Part shown: positions 26,217-35,290 of the stretch, piece after piece | How the letters are laid out: every line of letters begins with the position of its first letter | How positions within the stretch are numbered: position 1 is the first letter of the stretch | Source: Caulobacter sp. HMWF025 | Lineage (GTDB): Bacteria; Pseudomonadota; Alphaproteobacteria; Caulobacterales; Caulobacteraceae | Length of the DNA: 56,155 nucleotides | Assembly (NCBI RefSeq): GCF_003060965.1 | Contig: NZ_QAII01000029.1 | Coordinates: forward strand, 3,917 to 60,071 | Direction: 5' to 3' | Notes under the pieces: generated by a model | Databases searched by the model: none | Told to the model about the DNA's origin: nothing | The model's input: only the letters and a program-made list of their open reading frames with translations | Program-made: the position numbers and the translations under genes

Positions 26217-26271
26217 AGCATTTTCCGACGAAGTGGAGGCCGGTTCGTCGTCAGAAAATGCGTTAAAACAA
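26217..26271. repeat. Extragenic palindromic repeat of alphaproteobacterial type
   Basis: The whole gap between the TetR and NUDIX stops is one imperfect inverted repeat. GCATTTTC-CGACGA (26218-26231) pairs with TCGTCG-TCA-GAAAATGC (26245-26261) around AGTGGAGGCCGGT, followed by an A-rich tail. I recognise the GCATTTTC...GAAGTGG..CCGGTTCG...GAAAATGCG pattern as a repeat scattered between genes in Rhizobiales and Caulobacter genomes. Here it also sits where a bidirectional terminator for convergent genes is needed. Confidence 0.65.
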
Positions 26272-26275
26272 ATGA

Positions 26276-26659
26276 CTAGAGGGCCGCAAGCACCACACGC
26301 ATAAGCGGCGCAAGACGGATCTCGCCCGGATCGGTGATGTCGATCCAGGCCATCTCCTCGATCTCGGCGCTCACGCCGATCTCGCCATCGACCTGAGCCA
26401 GATAGGTGGCGGCCCTGACCGTGAAGCCGGCTTCGTTGGCGGCCGGTGCCTCGAAATGCCCGAGCAGGTCCGCGCTCACCAACTTGCAGCCCAGTTCCTC
26501 GTCAAGCTCACGGGCGAGGGCGGTGATGTCATCCTCACCCGGCTCGAGTTTACCGCCAGGCTTCATGAAGATCGCCGTGCCACGCTTGCGGACCACCAGC
26601 ATCCTGCCGCCGTCGTTGCGAATTACTGCGGTGACGATGTCGATGATGCCTTGCGTCAC
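26276..26659 (-). CDS. NUDIX hydrolase
   Basis: 127 residues, a single NUDIX domain. The box GGKLEPGEDDITALARELDEELG (G-x5-E-x7-RE-x2-EE) is complete, with the metal-binding REL-EE residues. The family hydrolyses nucleoside diphosphates linked to another group, often as house-cleaning of oxidised nucleotides. The start is GTG, overlapping the hemB stop as GTGA, so it is translationally coupled to hemB. A role in heme synthesis is not implied. It ends at a palindromic repeat. Confidence 0.88.
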   Translation of the reverse strand: MTQGIIDIVTAVIRNDGGRMLVVRKRGTAIFMKPGGKLEPGEDDITALARELDEELGCKLVSADLLGHFEAPAANEAGFTVRAATYLAQVDGEIGVSAEIEEMAWIDITDPGEIRLAPLMRVVLAAL

Positions 26660-27660
26660 GCCCCCAGCGTCTCCGCTGCCCAGGGCGCAAAATAGGTGAT
26701 GATCCCGGCGGCACCGGCACGCTTGAAGGCTGTGAGGCTTTCGAGCACGGCGCGGTCATGATCGATCCAGCCGTTCTGGGCCGCCGCCTTGATCATCGCG
26801 TACTCGCCCGACACCTGGAAGGCGTAGGTGGGCATGCGGAACTCGTCGACCAGGCGGCGCAGGATGTCGAGATACGGCATCCCCGGCTTGACCATGACCA
26901 TGTCGGCACCTTCGGCGATGTCGAGGGCGACTTCGCGGATGGCTTCTTCGGTATTGGCCGGGTCCATCTGGTAGGTCTTCTTGTCGCCCTGGCCGGCCGA
27001 GAGCTTGGCCGAGCCGATGGCGTCGCGGTACGGGCCATAGAAGGCCGAGGCATATTTGGCGGCATAGGACATGATCATCACGTCCTGGAAATTGGCCCCC
27101 TCAAGGGCGGACCGCAGGGCCCCGATACGGCCGTCCATCATGTCGGACGGGGCCAGGATGTCGGCTCCGGCCTCGGCCTGCATCAGGCCCTGCTCGATCA
27201 GGCGCTCGATGGTCGGGTCGTTTAGGATCTTGCCCCCTTCGACCACGCCGTCATGGCCGTGGTCGGTGAAGGGATCGAGCGCCACGTCGCACATGATGCC
27301 GACCTCCGGCGCAGCGTCCTTCATGGCCTTGACCGCGCGCGGGATGACGCCGTCCGGATCGGCGGCGATCGAGCCGGTGGCATCCTTCCGGGCCCCGTCG
27401 ATGTGCGGGAAGATGGCGATGGCCGGGATGCCCAGGTCGCGGGCCCGAACGGCGGCCTTTGCGGCTTCCTTGACCGATAGTCGCTCGACGCCCGGCATGG
27501 ACGCCACCGGGATGACGCCTTCGCCCTCGTGCACGACCATCGACCAGATCAGGTCGGAGGGACGCACCTCGGTCTCGCGGACAAGTCGGCGCGTCCAGTC
27601 AGACTGACGCAGACGGCGAAGCCGGGTGGCGGGATAGGGCGCAAGAGGGGGCGTTGTCAT
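26656..27660 (-). CDS. hemB: Delta-aminolevulinic acid dehydratase (porphobilinogen synthase)
   Basis: 334 residues, full length. It condenses two 5-aminolevulinate molecules to porphobilinogen. The Schiff-base lysines are K202 (SYAAKYASAFYGP) and K258 (MVMVKPGMPYLD). The metal site region reads DVALDPFTDHGHDG (125-138), with Asp in place of the zinc cysteines, so this is the Mg-dependent, zinc-free type common in alphaproteobacteria. It follows a DUF2147 gene by 48 bases. The enzyme supplying its substrate, HemA, is encoded at 33966. Confidence 0.96.
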   Translation of the reverse strand: MTTPPLAPYPATRLRRLRQSDWTRRLVRETEVRPSDLIWSMVVHEGEGVIPVASMPGVERLSVKEAAKAAVRARDLGIPAIAIFPHIDGARKDATGSIAADPDGVIPRAVKAMKDAAPEVGIMCDVALDPFTDHGHDGVVEGGKILNDPTIERLIEQGLMQAEAGADILAPSDMMDGRIGALRSALEGANFQDVMIMSYAAKYASAFYGPYRDAIGSAKLSAGQGDKKTYQMDPANTEEAIREVALDIAEGADMVMVKPGMPYLDILRRLVDEFRMPTYAFQVSGEYAMIKAAAQNGWIDHDRAVLESLTAFKRAGAAGIITYFAPWAAETLGA

Positions 27661-27708
27661 GCCTCTGGTTTCGCGCGGGCGAGCCGGCGAGGCAAGGCAC
27701 TTTGCCCC

Positions 27709-28164
27709 TTAAGGTGTCCGGTCGGCCACGGCGTAGGGCCCGTCAATGCGGGTCCAGACCTGGGACTTGCAGAGAAGATTGCCGATCACGCAGCCCTTGG
27801 CCCGAAGGGTCTTGCCGTCCAGAAGTTCGGCCGAGCCCTGGAAGGTCATTCTGAGCGTCGGGACATAGACCCGGCCGCTGAGCGATCCATTCTTCTGGGC
27901 TTCGAAGTTCCGCAGGATCCTCTGGCCGATGAGGCTCTCCGAGCCGCTGTTGCGGGCGTCCGCCTGAGCCTTGGCGCTGGCCCAGATCACGACGCCGCAA
28001 GTCTCGCCACCACAGTTCTTGATCTCGAGGTGGACGCTGTCCCGAGGATTGCGCCACACACCATAGGTGCGGGACACGTCATTGGGTTCGGCGGCATGGG
28101 CCGGCCCTTGGCCAAGGGCCGCCATGGCCGCCAGTGCGATATGGCCGGATCTGAAAATACGCAT
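27709..28164 (-). CDS. DUF2147 family secreted protein
   Basis: 151 residues. A signal peptide (IALAAMAALGQGPAHAAEP) is followed by the DUF2147 core: YGVWRNPRDSVHLEIKNCG with the typical CGGETCGVVIWA cysteine pair, and a C-terminal RAKGCVIGNLLCKSQVWTRI. The family is periplasmic and uncharacterised. The ATG at 28164 is preceded by CCAGGCAAC; an upstream TTG lacks support. It may share a transcript with hemB and the NUDIX gene. Confidence 0.83.
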   Translation of the reverse strand: MRIFRSGHIALAAMAALGQGPAHAAEPNDVSRTYGVWRNPRDSVHLEIKNCGGETCGVVIWASAKAQADARNSGSESLIGQRILRNFEAQKNGSLSGRVYVPTLRMTFQGSAELLDGKTLRAKGCVIGNLLCKSQVWTRIDGPYAVADRTP

Positions 28165-28204
28165 GTTGCCTGGATAGCGCCCCTTCAAGAGGGCGAGACT
28201 TGTG

Positions 28205-28237
28205 AAAAACGCCGCCGCTTTTCAAGGCTGGCGGCGT
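28205..28237 (-). terminator. Rho-independent terminator of the monooxygenase gene
   Basis: On the minus strand ACGCCGCC (28237-28230) pairs with GGCGGCGT (28216-28209), with a 13-base loop and a TTTTT run after the stem, 85 bases past the monooxygenase stop. Confidence 0.75.
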
Positions 28238-28321
28238 CCAAGGCGATTCAATCCATGTAACAGCAGATTTCAGGGCCATGCCTGGGCGACAACCGGGCGA
28301 TTGCTGATCAAGCCTTCTGCA

Positions 28322-29824
28322 TCACGTATAGTGGAAGGCTGCGACATCCAGATCGATGGCCGGAAGGGCGTCCTTCTCGGCCCAGTAGTCCTGGGTATGT
28401 CGCCATTCAGGCTTGTCGCCGGCCTTGGGCAGGAGGTGGAGGCCACGCATCAGATAGCCGGGATTGAAGTTTTCGGGGTCGATCCAGGGGCCCAGCTTCA
28501 TGTCCTTGTCCTCCGGTCGAAGCGCGACCGAGACCTGGCTGGCTCCCCTGGCCTCCATGTGGGCGAGAAGGCGGCACACGAAGTCGCCGATCAGGTCGGC
28601 CCTCAGGGTCCAGCTGGCGCGGAAATAGCCGAAGACCCAGATCATGTTGGGAACGCCGGTGAACATCATCCCCCGGTAGGTGATCGTGTCCGAGAAGGTG
28701 AGGGGCTTTCCGTCGATCTCGAACGCGATGTCGCCGAGGACGTTCAGATTGAACCCGGTGGCGGTGACGATGATGTCGGCTTCAAGCGTTTCGCCGGATT
28801 TCAGCAGCAGCCCCTTGGGCGTGAACCGCTCGATCTCGTCGGTCACGACCGAGGCCTGGCCTGAGGCGATGCCCTGGAACAGGTCGCCGTCCGGGACGAA
28901 GGCGATCCGCTGCCGCCAGGGGCGATAGCGCGGCGTGAAATGCTTCTCGATGTCGAAGTCCTCACCGAGGAAGGCCTTCACACCCTCCAGGAGTTCGGCC
29001 TTTACGACGTCAGGTTCCGCGACCGCTCGGTGCGTGAACATCTCCTGATCAAACAAGGCCTTGCGCCGCACGATCTCATGAATCCAGGTCTCGTCGATCT
29101 GGATTTCCCGCAGCGTGTTGGCGAGGTCGTTCTCGTTGCGACCGGGCACGAAATAGGTGGGGGAGCGCTGCAGCAGCGTGACGTGGGCGCAGTCGCCGGC
29201 GATGGCCGGGACCAGGGTGGCGGCGGTCGCGCCCGATCCGATGACCACGACCCGTTTGCCGCTGTAGTCGAGACCTTCGGGCCACTCCTGGGGATGGATG
29301 ATCTGGCCTTCATAGTCACCCATGCCGGGCCATTCTGGCGTGTAGCCCTGCATCTGCCGGTAGTAGCCCTGGCACATCCACAGGAAGTTCGTCGTGAAGG
29401 TCAGGATCTTTCCGTCGCTCCGGGTCACTTCCAGTGTCCAGAGCTTCTGGCTCGATGACCAGCGGGCATGGGTGATCTTGTGGCCATATCGAATGTGGCG
29501 GCCCAGATCGTTTTCCTCGATCACTTCGCCCATGTAGCGCAGGATTTCCGCAGCGCTGGCGATAGGCGGACCAACCCAGGGCTTGAAGCGATAGCCGAAG
29601 GTGTAGAGGTCGCTGTCCGACCGGATGCCGGGATAGGTGTGGCTGCGCCAGGTGCCGCCGAAATCGCCGAGGGCGTCGAGCACGACAAATCGGGTGCCGG
29701 GCCGCTGCCGGGTCAGGTGGTAGGCTCCGCCGACACCCGAGATTCCGGCCCCAACGATGATGACATCGAAGTGCTCGACCCCTGTCGCATCTGCTGGCCT
29801 GGCGAGTGTGGCTGTCTCTGTCAT
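28322..29824 (-). CDS. Baeyer-Villiger-type flavin monooxygenase
   Basis: 500 residues. Two Rossmann motifs are present: VGAGISG (24-30) for FAD and GSGATAA (196-202) for NADPH. Between them [11 protein letters not shown] (171-181) matches the class B monooxygenase fingerprint F-x-G-x3-H-x3-W with Tyr for Phe. Such enzymes insert oxygen into ketones or oxidise soft nucleophiles with NADPH and O2. The substrate is unknown; cyclic or long-chain ketones are common. It is divergent from an acyl-CoA dehydrogenase, and its promoter region carries a perfect FNR-type box at activator spacing. Confidence 0.9.
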   Translation of the reverse strand: MTETATLARPADATGVEHFDVIIVGAGISGVGGAYHLTRQRPGTRFVVLDALGDFGGTWRSHTYPGIRSDSDLYTFGYRFKPWVGPPIASAAEILRYMGEVIEENDLGRHIRYGHKITHARWSSSQKLWTLEVTRSDGKILTFTTNFLWMCQGYYRQMQGYTPEWPGMGDYEGQIIHPQEWPEGLDYSGKRVVVIGSGATAATLVPAIAGDCAHVTLLQRSPTYFVPGRNENDLANTLREIQIDETWIHEIVRRKALFDQEMFTHRAVAEPDVVKAELLEGVKAFLGEDFDIEKHFTPRYRPWRQRIAFVPDGDLFQGIASGQASVVTDEIERFTPKGLLLKSGETLEADIIVTATGFNLNVLGDIAFEIDGKPLTFSDTITYRGMMFTGVPNMIWVFGYFRASWTLRADLIGDFVCRLLAHMEARGASQVSVALRPEDKDMKLGPWIDPENFNPGYLMRGLHLLPKAGDKPEWRHTQDYWAEKDALPAIDLDVAAFHYT

Positions 29825-29909
29825 TGGACCCGACTCCTGCTGGCGGCGGGCCTGACGGCCGCGTCGCGTTTCTCTCCCGGTGACGCCTCTTTCGGACGCC
29901 TAACTAATC

Positions 29910-29915
29910 ATTGTA
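29910..29915 (-). promoter_or_regulatory. -10 element of the monooxygenase promoter
   Basis: TACAAT on the minus strand (5 of 6 to TATAAT). The predicted start point is near 29903, about 78 bases before the ATG. There is no -35 hexamer; an FNR-type box occupies that place. Confidence 0.55.
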
Positions 29916-29936
29916 AAGTTGAGGCTGATCCTGTGT

Positions 29937-29950
29937 TTGATCGGGATCAA
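29937..29950 (-). promoter_or_regulatory. FNR/FixK-type box upstream of the monooxygenase
   Basis: TTGATCGGGATCAA is a perfect match to TTGAT-N4-ATCAA. Its centre is about 40.5 bases upstream of the predicted start point of the minus-strand promoter, the class II activator geometry. No -10 is found at the matching distance on the plus strand, so the acyl-CoA dehydrogenase is a less likely target. Confidence 0.65.
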
Positions 29951-30079
29951 GCGGATTCTGACATTCACCGGGCCAAAGCCTGTGCGCGACGCTGGCGCAT
30001 TGACACAGGGCCTGCCGCACGGCAGTTCAACGTTCAAGAAGGCTGGGGCGGTTCTGCCCTGCACGGGAGGATATCGCGC

Positions 30080-31219
30080 ATGGATTTCTCGCTCAGCGAT
30101 GATCAACTGGCCATCCAGGACGCGGCGAAAGCCTTCGCTGTGGGACAGCTTGCCCCGCACTCGTCCCGTTGGGATGAAGAGAAGTTTTTTCCGGTCGACG
30201 TGCTTCGCGAGGCGGCCCAACTTGGGTTTGCCGGGATCTATGTGAACGAGGATGTCGGCGGCACAGGGCTTTCCCGGCTTGATGCGTCCATTATCTTTGA
30301 AGCGCTCAGCTACGGCGATGTCCCCACAGCGGCCTATCTGACCATTCACAACATGGCGTCGTGGATGATCGACCGGTTTGCTTCGGAAGCGCTGCGTCAG
30401 AAATACCTGCCGCGCCTGACGACCATGGACCTGATCGCGAGCTATTGCCTCACCGAGCCCGGTTCAGGTTCGGACGCCGCCAACATGCGAACCTCGGCGC
30501 GCCTCGACGGCGATCACTATGTGCTCAACGGCGGCAAGGCCTTCATCTCCGGCGGCGGGGTCTCTGACATCTATGTTGTCATGGCCCGAACGGGAGGCGA
30601 GGGTGCCAAGGGCGTTTCGGCCTTTGTCGTCGAGAAGGGCACGCCAGGCCTCAGCTTCGGGGCCAATGAACGCAAGATGGGCTGGAACGCCCAGCCCACG
30701 GCCCAGGTGAACTTCGACGACTGCCGGGTGCCGGTTGCCAACCGGATCGGTCAGGAGGGCGAGGGCTTCCGGTTTGCCATGATGGGGCTGGACGGCGGAC
30801 GCCTGAATATCGCCTCCTGCTCGCTGGGCGGGGCCCAGTTCGCGCTGGATACGGCCAAGGCCTATATGGAGAGCCGGAGCCAGTTCGGGCGGCAGTTGAA
30901 GGAGTTTCAGGCTCTGCAGTTCAAGCTGGCGGATATGGCCACCGAACTGGAGGCTGCGCGGCTGATGGTTCGTAACGCGGCCCACGCCCTCGACAACCGT
31001 CACCCTGAGGCCACCAAGCTCTGCGCCATGGCCAAGCGGTTTGCGACCGACGCCGGCTTCCAGGTTGCCAACGACGCCCTGCAGCTTCATGGCGGCTACG
31101 GCTACCTGCAGGACTATCCTCTGGAACGGATCGTACGAGACCTGCGGGTGCACCAGATCCTGGAAGGGACCAACGAGATCATGCGCGTCATCATAGCGCG
31201 CGAGATCTTTCGGCAGTAG
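30080..31219 (+). CDS. Acyl-CoA dehydrogenase, probably isobutyryl-CoA dehydrogenase
   Basis: 379 residues. [14 protein letters not shown] binds FAD and substrate, [16 protein letters not shown] is the second signature, and [19 protein letters not shown] with [10 protein letters not shown] holds the FAD contacts and the catalytic glutamate. The whole sequence resembles mammalian ACAD8, which oxidises isobutyryl-CoA to methacrylyl-CoA in valine breakdown. The hydrolase for a later valine intermediate lies two genes downstream, which supports this. GGGAGGA before the ATG is a strong ribosome site. Confidence 0.88.
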   Translation: MDFSLSDDQLAIQDAAKAFAVGQLAPHSSRWDEEKFFPVDVLREAAQLGFAGIYVNEDVGGTGLSRLDASIIFEALSYGDVPTAAYLTIHNMASWMIDRFASEALRQKYLPRLTTMDLIASYCLTEPGSGSDAANMRTSARLDGDHYVLNGGKAFISGGGVSDIYVVMARTGGEGAKGVSAFVVEKGTPGLSFGANERKMGWNAQPTAQVNFDDCRVPVANRIGQEGEGFRFAMMGLDGGRLNIASCSLGGAQFALDTAKAYMESRSQFGRQLKEFQALQFKLADMATELEAARLMVRNAAHALDNRHPEATKLCAMAKRFATDAGFQVANDALQLHGGYGYLQDYPLERIVRDLRVHQILEGTNEIMRVIIAREIFRQ

Positions 31220-31255
31220 AGCCACGTCCAGCCTCCGCCGAACCCAGGACCAGAC

Positions 31256-31858
31256 GTGATCTATCTCTGCCGCCATGGCCAGACCGAGTGGAACCGCGAC
31301 CGCCGCCTGCAAGGGCAGGCCGAAGCCGACCTGACGCCGCTGGGCCGCCTGCAGGCCGCTGCGATGGCCGACCTGCTGTTCGACCTTCTCGCCCGCGAGC
31401 CGTCAGCGGACTGGCGGATCGTCGCTAGCCCGCTCCGGCGGACCCGCGATACCGCCCAGGCGATCGCCGACCGGCTCGGCCTGGATCTGGCCTTCGATGA
31501 TCGGCTGATGGAACTGACGGTCGGGGCGTGGGAAGGGCGGCTCTATGCCGACGTGCAGCACGAAAATCCCGAGGCCTTCAAAAGCCCCGAATGGTTCTTC
31601 ACTGCGCCAGGCGGCGAGACCTACGAGCAGGTCATGGCGCGTGTCTCCGACTGGCTGACCGGGCAGGTCGCCGAGCCTGACCGTCGGCTGATCGTGGTCA
31701 GCCACGGCATTGCCGGCCGTCTGCTGCGCGGTACCTATGCCGGGCTGTCGCGCGAGGAGACCCTGGCCCAGGACGTGCCGCAAGACGCGGTGTACCGATT
31801 GAGCGGTGGCCAGATCGACCGCCTGGACTGCGAACCCGTCGAGGAACCCGCATGCTGA
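31256..31858 (+). CDS. Histidine phosphatase family protein
   Basis: 200 residues of the phosphoglycerate mutase-like branch. The RHG motif CRHGQTEWNRDRRLQGQ is at residues 5-21 with the phospho-accepting His7, followed by SPLRRTRDTAQAIADRL and VVSHGIAGRLLRG with the second catalytic His. The start is GTG with AGGA upstream. It lies between two valine-pathway genes and overlaps the next start by 7 bases, so it is cotranscribed. A link to CoA metabolism is unproven; general phosphatase activity is likely. Confidence 0.87.
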   Translation: MIYLCRHGQTEWNRDRRLQGQAEADLTPLGRLQAAAMADLLFDLLAREPSADWRIVASPLRRTRDTAQAIADRLGLDLAFDDRLMELTVGAWEGRLYADVQHENPEAFKSPEWFFTAPGGETYEQVMARVSDWLTGQVAEPDRRLIVVSHGIAGRLLRGTYAGLSREETLAQDVPQDAVYRLSGGQIDRLDCEPVEEPAC

Positions 31859-32907
31859 ACGATACGGCCGAAATCATTGTCCGCGTTCAAAAAAACGTTG
31901 GCCGGATCACCCTCAACAGGCCCAAGGCGCTGCACGCCCTGACCTTGGGCATGTGCGAGACCATGATCGACACCCTACTGGAATGGCAGGGCGATCCCGA
32001 GATCGACATGGTCATGATTGACCATGCCGGCGAGCGCGGCTTCTGCGCGGGTGGTGACATCCGGATGCTGGCCGAGAGCGGCGCTGGAGACGGTGTAGCG
32101 GCGCGGCAGTTTTTTCATACGGAATATAGACTTAACCACCTACTGTTCACCTATGATCGCCCCGTTGTGGCGATTATGGATGGCGTCGTGATGGGCGGTG
32201 GTGTCGGAATCTCGATGCCGGCCCACTACCGGATCGCGACCGATCGAACGACCTTCGCCATGCCCGAGACCGGGATCGGTCTGTTCCCGGACGTCGGCGG
32301 GGGCTGGTATCTGCCGCGCCTGCCCGGCAAGGCCGGGCTCTGGCTGGCTCTCACGGGGGCGCGGATCAAGGCCGCTGATTGCCTCCGCCTCGGGATTGCC
32401 ACTCATTTCGTCGAGTTCGGCGCGATCGAAGGTCTGAAGAAGAAGGTGATCGCGGATCATCGCCGGATCGATGAAACCCTGCGGATGTATCGGGCGGATG
32501 CCGGTAAGGCTCCGCTGGCCAGCATCGAGCAGGACCTGAACCGGCTTTTCGTCGGCGAAAGCGTCGAGGAAATCTTCGAATTCCTGGAAATGGACTCCAG
32601 CGACTGGGGCAAGGCGCAACTTGCCGTGCTCAAGACCAAGTCGCCCCAGACCCTCAAAGTGGCGTTCCGGCAACTGCAGAGCGGGGCGCTGGCCGAGGAT
32701 TTCGCCGAGCACATGGCGCTGGAGTATCGCATCGGCGCGAGGGTGGTGCAAAAGCCCGACTTCATCGAGGGCGTCCGGGCCGTCATAGTTGACAAGGACA
32801 ATGAACCGAGATGGTCACCCGCAGATCTTGCCGGGGTAACCGAGGCGATGCTCGACGAGATTTTTGCGCCCCTGCCGGCGGCCGATGAGTGGACGCCGCT
32901 GACGTAG
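31852..32907 (+). CDS. 3-hydroxyisobutyryl-CoA hydrolase (enoyl-CoA hydratase family)
   Basis: 351 residues, the longer HIBCH form of the crotonase fold. FCAGGDIRML builds the first oxyanion-hole strand, VVMGGGVGISMPAHYRIATD the second, and FAMPETGIGLFPDVGGGWYL contains the Glu and Asp used in hydrolysis of 3-hydroxyisobutyryl-CoA, a step of valine catabolism. The length and PDVGG segment separate it from true enoyl-CoA hydratases. It is the third gene of the 30080-32907 run. Confidence 0.9.
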   Translation: MLNDTAEIIVRVQKNVGRITLNRPKALHALTLGMCETMIDTLLEWQGDPEIDMVMIDHAGERGFCAGGDIRMLAESGAGDGVAARQFFHTEYRLNHLLFTYDRPVVAIMDGVVMGGGVGISMPAHYRIATDRTTFAMPETGIGLFPDVGGGWYLPRLPGKAGLWLALTGARIKAADCLRLGIATHFVEFGAIEGLKKKVIADHRRIDETLRMYRADAGKAPLASIEQDLNRLFVGESVEEIFEFLEMDSSDWGKAQLAVLKTKSPQTLKVAFRQLQSGALAEDFAEHMALEYRIGARVVQKPDFIEGVRAVIVDKDNEPRWSPADLAGVTEAMLDEIFAPLPAADEWTPLT

Positions 32908-32966
32908 CGGATTGCCTGCGCTAACGTGTGCGCAATCAAGAACATGTCCGGTTCGGAAGGAATGCC

Positions 32967-33773
32967 ATGCGCAAGCCGCTTCTCAGTCTCGTTGCCGTGC
33001 TCGGCCTTGCCGCCTGCGCCACGACGCCCATGGGACCGCCGCCTCCGCCGCCACCGCCTTCGGGCGCATCGGTCGTCCAGATTCCCGGCAATATCGCCGT
33101 CGCCATCAGCGATCCCGCCCGTCCGGCTGCGGACATGGCGCGCGATGCAGACAGGATGCCGGCAGAGGTCCTGGCCTTTGCTGGGGTCAAGACGGGCGCA
33201 AAGGTGGCCGACCTGATTCCGGGGGGCGGTTACTTCACGCGGATCCTGTCAAAGGCCGTCGGCCCCAAGGGGCGGGTCTTCGCCTATGTGCCGGACGAGT
33301 TGACCAAGCTGGCCAAGCGCGAGCCGGCGGTGAACGCCATCGCCCGCGATCCGGCCTTCCACAATGTCACCGTGATCCTGAACACGCTGCCGAGCTTCTC
33401 CGCACCTGAAAAGCTGGATCTGGTTTTCACCGCCCAGAACTATCATGACATGCACAACAAGTTCATGGGCCCCGCTGACCTCGGCGCTGTGAATAAGGCC
33501 GTGTTTCGGGCCCTGAAGCCGGGCGGCGTTTATCTGGTGATCGACCACTCTGCTCAGCCGGGAAGTGGTCTGAGGGATACCGAAGGTTTCCACCGCATTG
33601 ATGCTGCCGTCGTCAAGTCTGAGGTTACAGCCGCCGGCTTCATTTTTGAGGGCGAGAGCAAGGTCCTTCGAGACCCCGCCGACAAGCGCGATGTCAGTGT
33701 TTTCGATCCGTCAATTCGCGGCAAGACCGATCAGTTCATCTACAAGTTCCGCAAGCCGGGCGGCGCACGTTGA
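32967..33773 (+). CDS. Lipoprotein with a SAM-methyltransferase fold (COG4798 type)
   Basis: 268 residues. The N terminus is a lipoprotein signal with lipobox LAAC (about residue 17), then a run of eight prolines. The body has a class I methyltransferase layout: VADLIPGGGYFTRIL as motif I, VFAYVPDE as motif II, LDLVFTAQNYHDM as motif IV and LKPGGVYLVIDHSA as motif V. Predicted methyltransferases of COG4798 often carry export signals although SAM is cytosolic, so the real activity is uncertain. AAGGA before the ATG decides the start over an upstream GTG. Confidence 0.82.
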   Translation: MRKPLLSLVAVLGLAACATTPMGPPPPPPPPSGASVVQIPGNIAVAISDPARPAADMARDADRMPAEVLAFAGVKTGAKVADLIPGGGYFTRILSKAVGPKGRVFAYVPDELTKLAKREPAVNAIARDPAFHNVTVILNTLPSFSAPEKLDLVFTAQNYHDMHNKFMGPADLGAVNKAVFRALKPGGVYLVIDHSAQPGSGLRDTEGFHRIDAAVVKSEVTAAGFIFEGESKVLRDPADKRDVSVFDPSIRGKTDQFIYKFRKPGGAR

Positions 33774-33965
33774 CGTCCGGCACCTCATCCAGTGCCTGCA
33801 GTGGCGCAGGGCAGTCCTGTTTTGGGGTGACGAAGGACCTGTTGCTGTTGTCTAAGTAGTGGTCCTTATGTGGACAGCATCGTCCGGCACATGCGAAACG
33901 CAGGGTATCGAGAAGGGACCGATTGTCCGGCGGCGAGGGTCGTCAGGCGGTCGAGCAAGAACACC

Positions 33966-35192
33966 ATGGACTACAAATCCGCGTTCAGCGCCGCCATTGG
34001 CCAGATCCGTGAAGAGGGTCGCTACAGGGTGTTCGCCGATCTGAAGCGCCATCGCGGCGCTTTTCCGCGTGCGACCTGGACCGGCCCCGAGGGCCGGGAA
34101 AACGAAGTCGTTGTCTGGTGTTCGAACGACTATCTGGGCCAGGGCCAGAACCCGGTTGTTCTTGATGCCATGCATGCGGCGATCGATCAGCATGGCTCTG
34201 GATCGGGTGGCACCCGCAACATCTCGGGCACCAACCATCATCACGTCGAGCTGGAGGCCGAACTGGCCGACTTGCACGGCAAGGACGCGGCCCTCCTGTT
34301 CACCTCGGGATACGTTTCGAACGAAGCGAGCCTTAGCGTTCTCTACAAGATCCTGCCCGGCCTGATCATCTTCTCGGACGAGCAGAACCACGCCTCAATG
34401 ATTGCGGGTATCCGCAACGGCGGCGGAAAGCGGCACATTTTCCGCCACAACGATCTGGCGCACCTGGAAGAACTGCTGGCGGCCGCTCCGGTTGATGCGC
34501 CGAAGCTCGTGGCCTTCGAGAGCGTCTATTCGATGGACGGCGACATCGCCGATGTCGGCGCGACAGCGGCCCTGGCCAAAAAGTACGGGGCCATGACCTA
34601 TCTGGACGAAGTCCATGCGGTCGGCATGTACGGCCCGCGCGGTGGCGGCGTCGCCGAGCGCGACGGCGTCATGGACCAGATCGACATTATCGAGGGGACG
34701 CTCGGCAAGGCCTTCGGCGTGATGGGGGGATACATCACCGGCGATTCCGAAGTGATCGACGCCATCCGACTGATGGCATCGGGCTTCATTTTCACGACCT
34801 CATTGCCGCCGGCCCTGACGGCGGGGGCACTGGCGAGCGTGAAGTGGCTCAAGCAGCAGCCTGCCGTTCGCGACTCGCATCAGGAGCGCGCCAGGGTCCT
34901 GAAGTCCATGTTCAAGGCTGCGGGCCTTCCGGTCATGGAAAACGACAGTCATATCGTGCCGGTCCTCGTTGGGGATCCCAATCACACCAAGCTGATCAGT
35001 GACATGCTGCTGGCGGACTACGGCATCTATGTGCAGCCGATCAACTATCCGACGGTTCCGCGTGGTACAGAACGTCTGAGGTTCACGCCGACGCCGTTCC
35101 ATACCGACGACATGATGCGCAAGCTGGTCGGCGCGATGGAGAAGCTCTGGGCCCATTGCAATGTGGCGCGGATGGGTGGCCACGCGGCCTAG
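33966..35192 (+). CDS. hemA: 5-aminolevulinate synthase
   Basis: 408 residues. It is the C4-pathway enzyme joining glycine and succinyl-CoA into 5-aminolevulinate, the alphaproteobacterial route to heme. [12 protein letters not shown] at residues 18-29 is the diagnostic N terminus, [11 protein letters not shown] holds the PLP-stacking His142, [13 protein letters not shown] the Asp/His pair, and EGTLGKAFG the Schiff-base K248. The ATG at 33966 gives the standard length; an in-frame start 32 codons earlier adds an unconserved leader. It shares its fold with serine palmitoyltransferase at 10278. It ends at a strong convergent terminator. Confidence 0.95.
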   Translation: MDYKSAFSAAIGQIREEGRYRVFADLKRHRGAFPRATWTGPEGRENEVVVWCSNDYLGQGQNPVVLDAMHAAIDQHGSGSGGTRNISGTNHHHVELEAELADLHGKDAALLFTSGYVSNEASLSVLYKILPGLIIFSDEQNHASMIAGIRNGGGKRHIFRHNDLAHLEELLAAAPVDAPKLVAFESVYSMDGDIADVGATAALAKKYGAMTYLDEVHAVGMYGPRGGGVAERDGVMDQIDIIEGTLGKAFGVMGGYITGDSEVIDAIRLMASGFIFTTSLPPALTAGALASVKWLKQQPAVRDSHQERARVLKSMFKAAGLPVMENDSHIVPVLVGDPNHTKLISDMLLADYGIYVQPINYPTVPRGTERLRFTPTPFHTDDMMRKLVGAMEKLWAHCNVARMGGHAA

Positions 35193-35238
35193 CGGCCAGT
35201 TGGTGCTCTTCCTGGGCGTCAGCCCGAATGAGAGCTTC

Positions 35239-35274
35239 GCCGTTGCCCTGAACGGCTATCAACAGGGCAACGGC
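35239..35274. terminator. Bidirectional terminator between hemA and mucR
   Basis: GCCGTTGCCCTG (35239-35250) and CAGGGCAACGGC (35263-35274) form a perfect 12-bp stem with a 12-base loop, midway between convergent stop codons. Little T-tract is present on either side. Confidence 0.7.
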
Positions 35275-35290
35275 TGTTCCTGCACATGGA

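Noticed and set aside
29468-30079. Long N-terminal extension of the acyl-CoA dehydrogenase frame
   Set aside because: It would cover the 5' part of the monooxygenase and the promoter region; a strong ribosome site and the family N terminus are at 30080.
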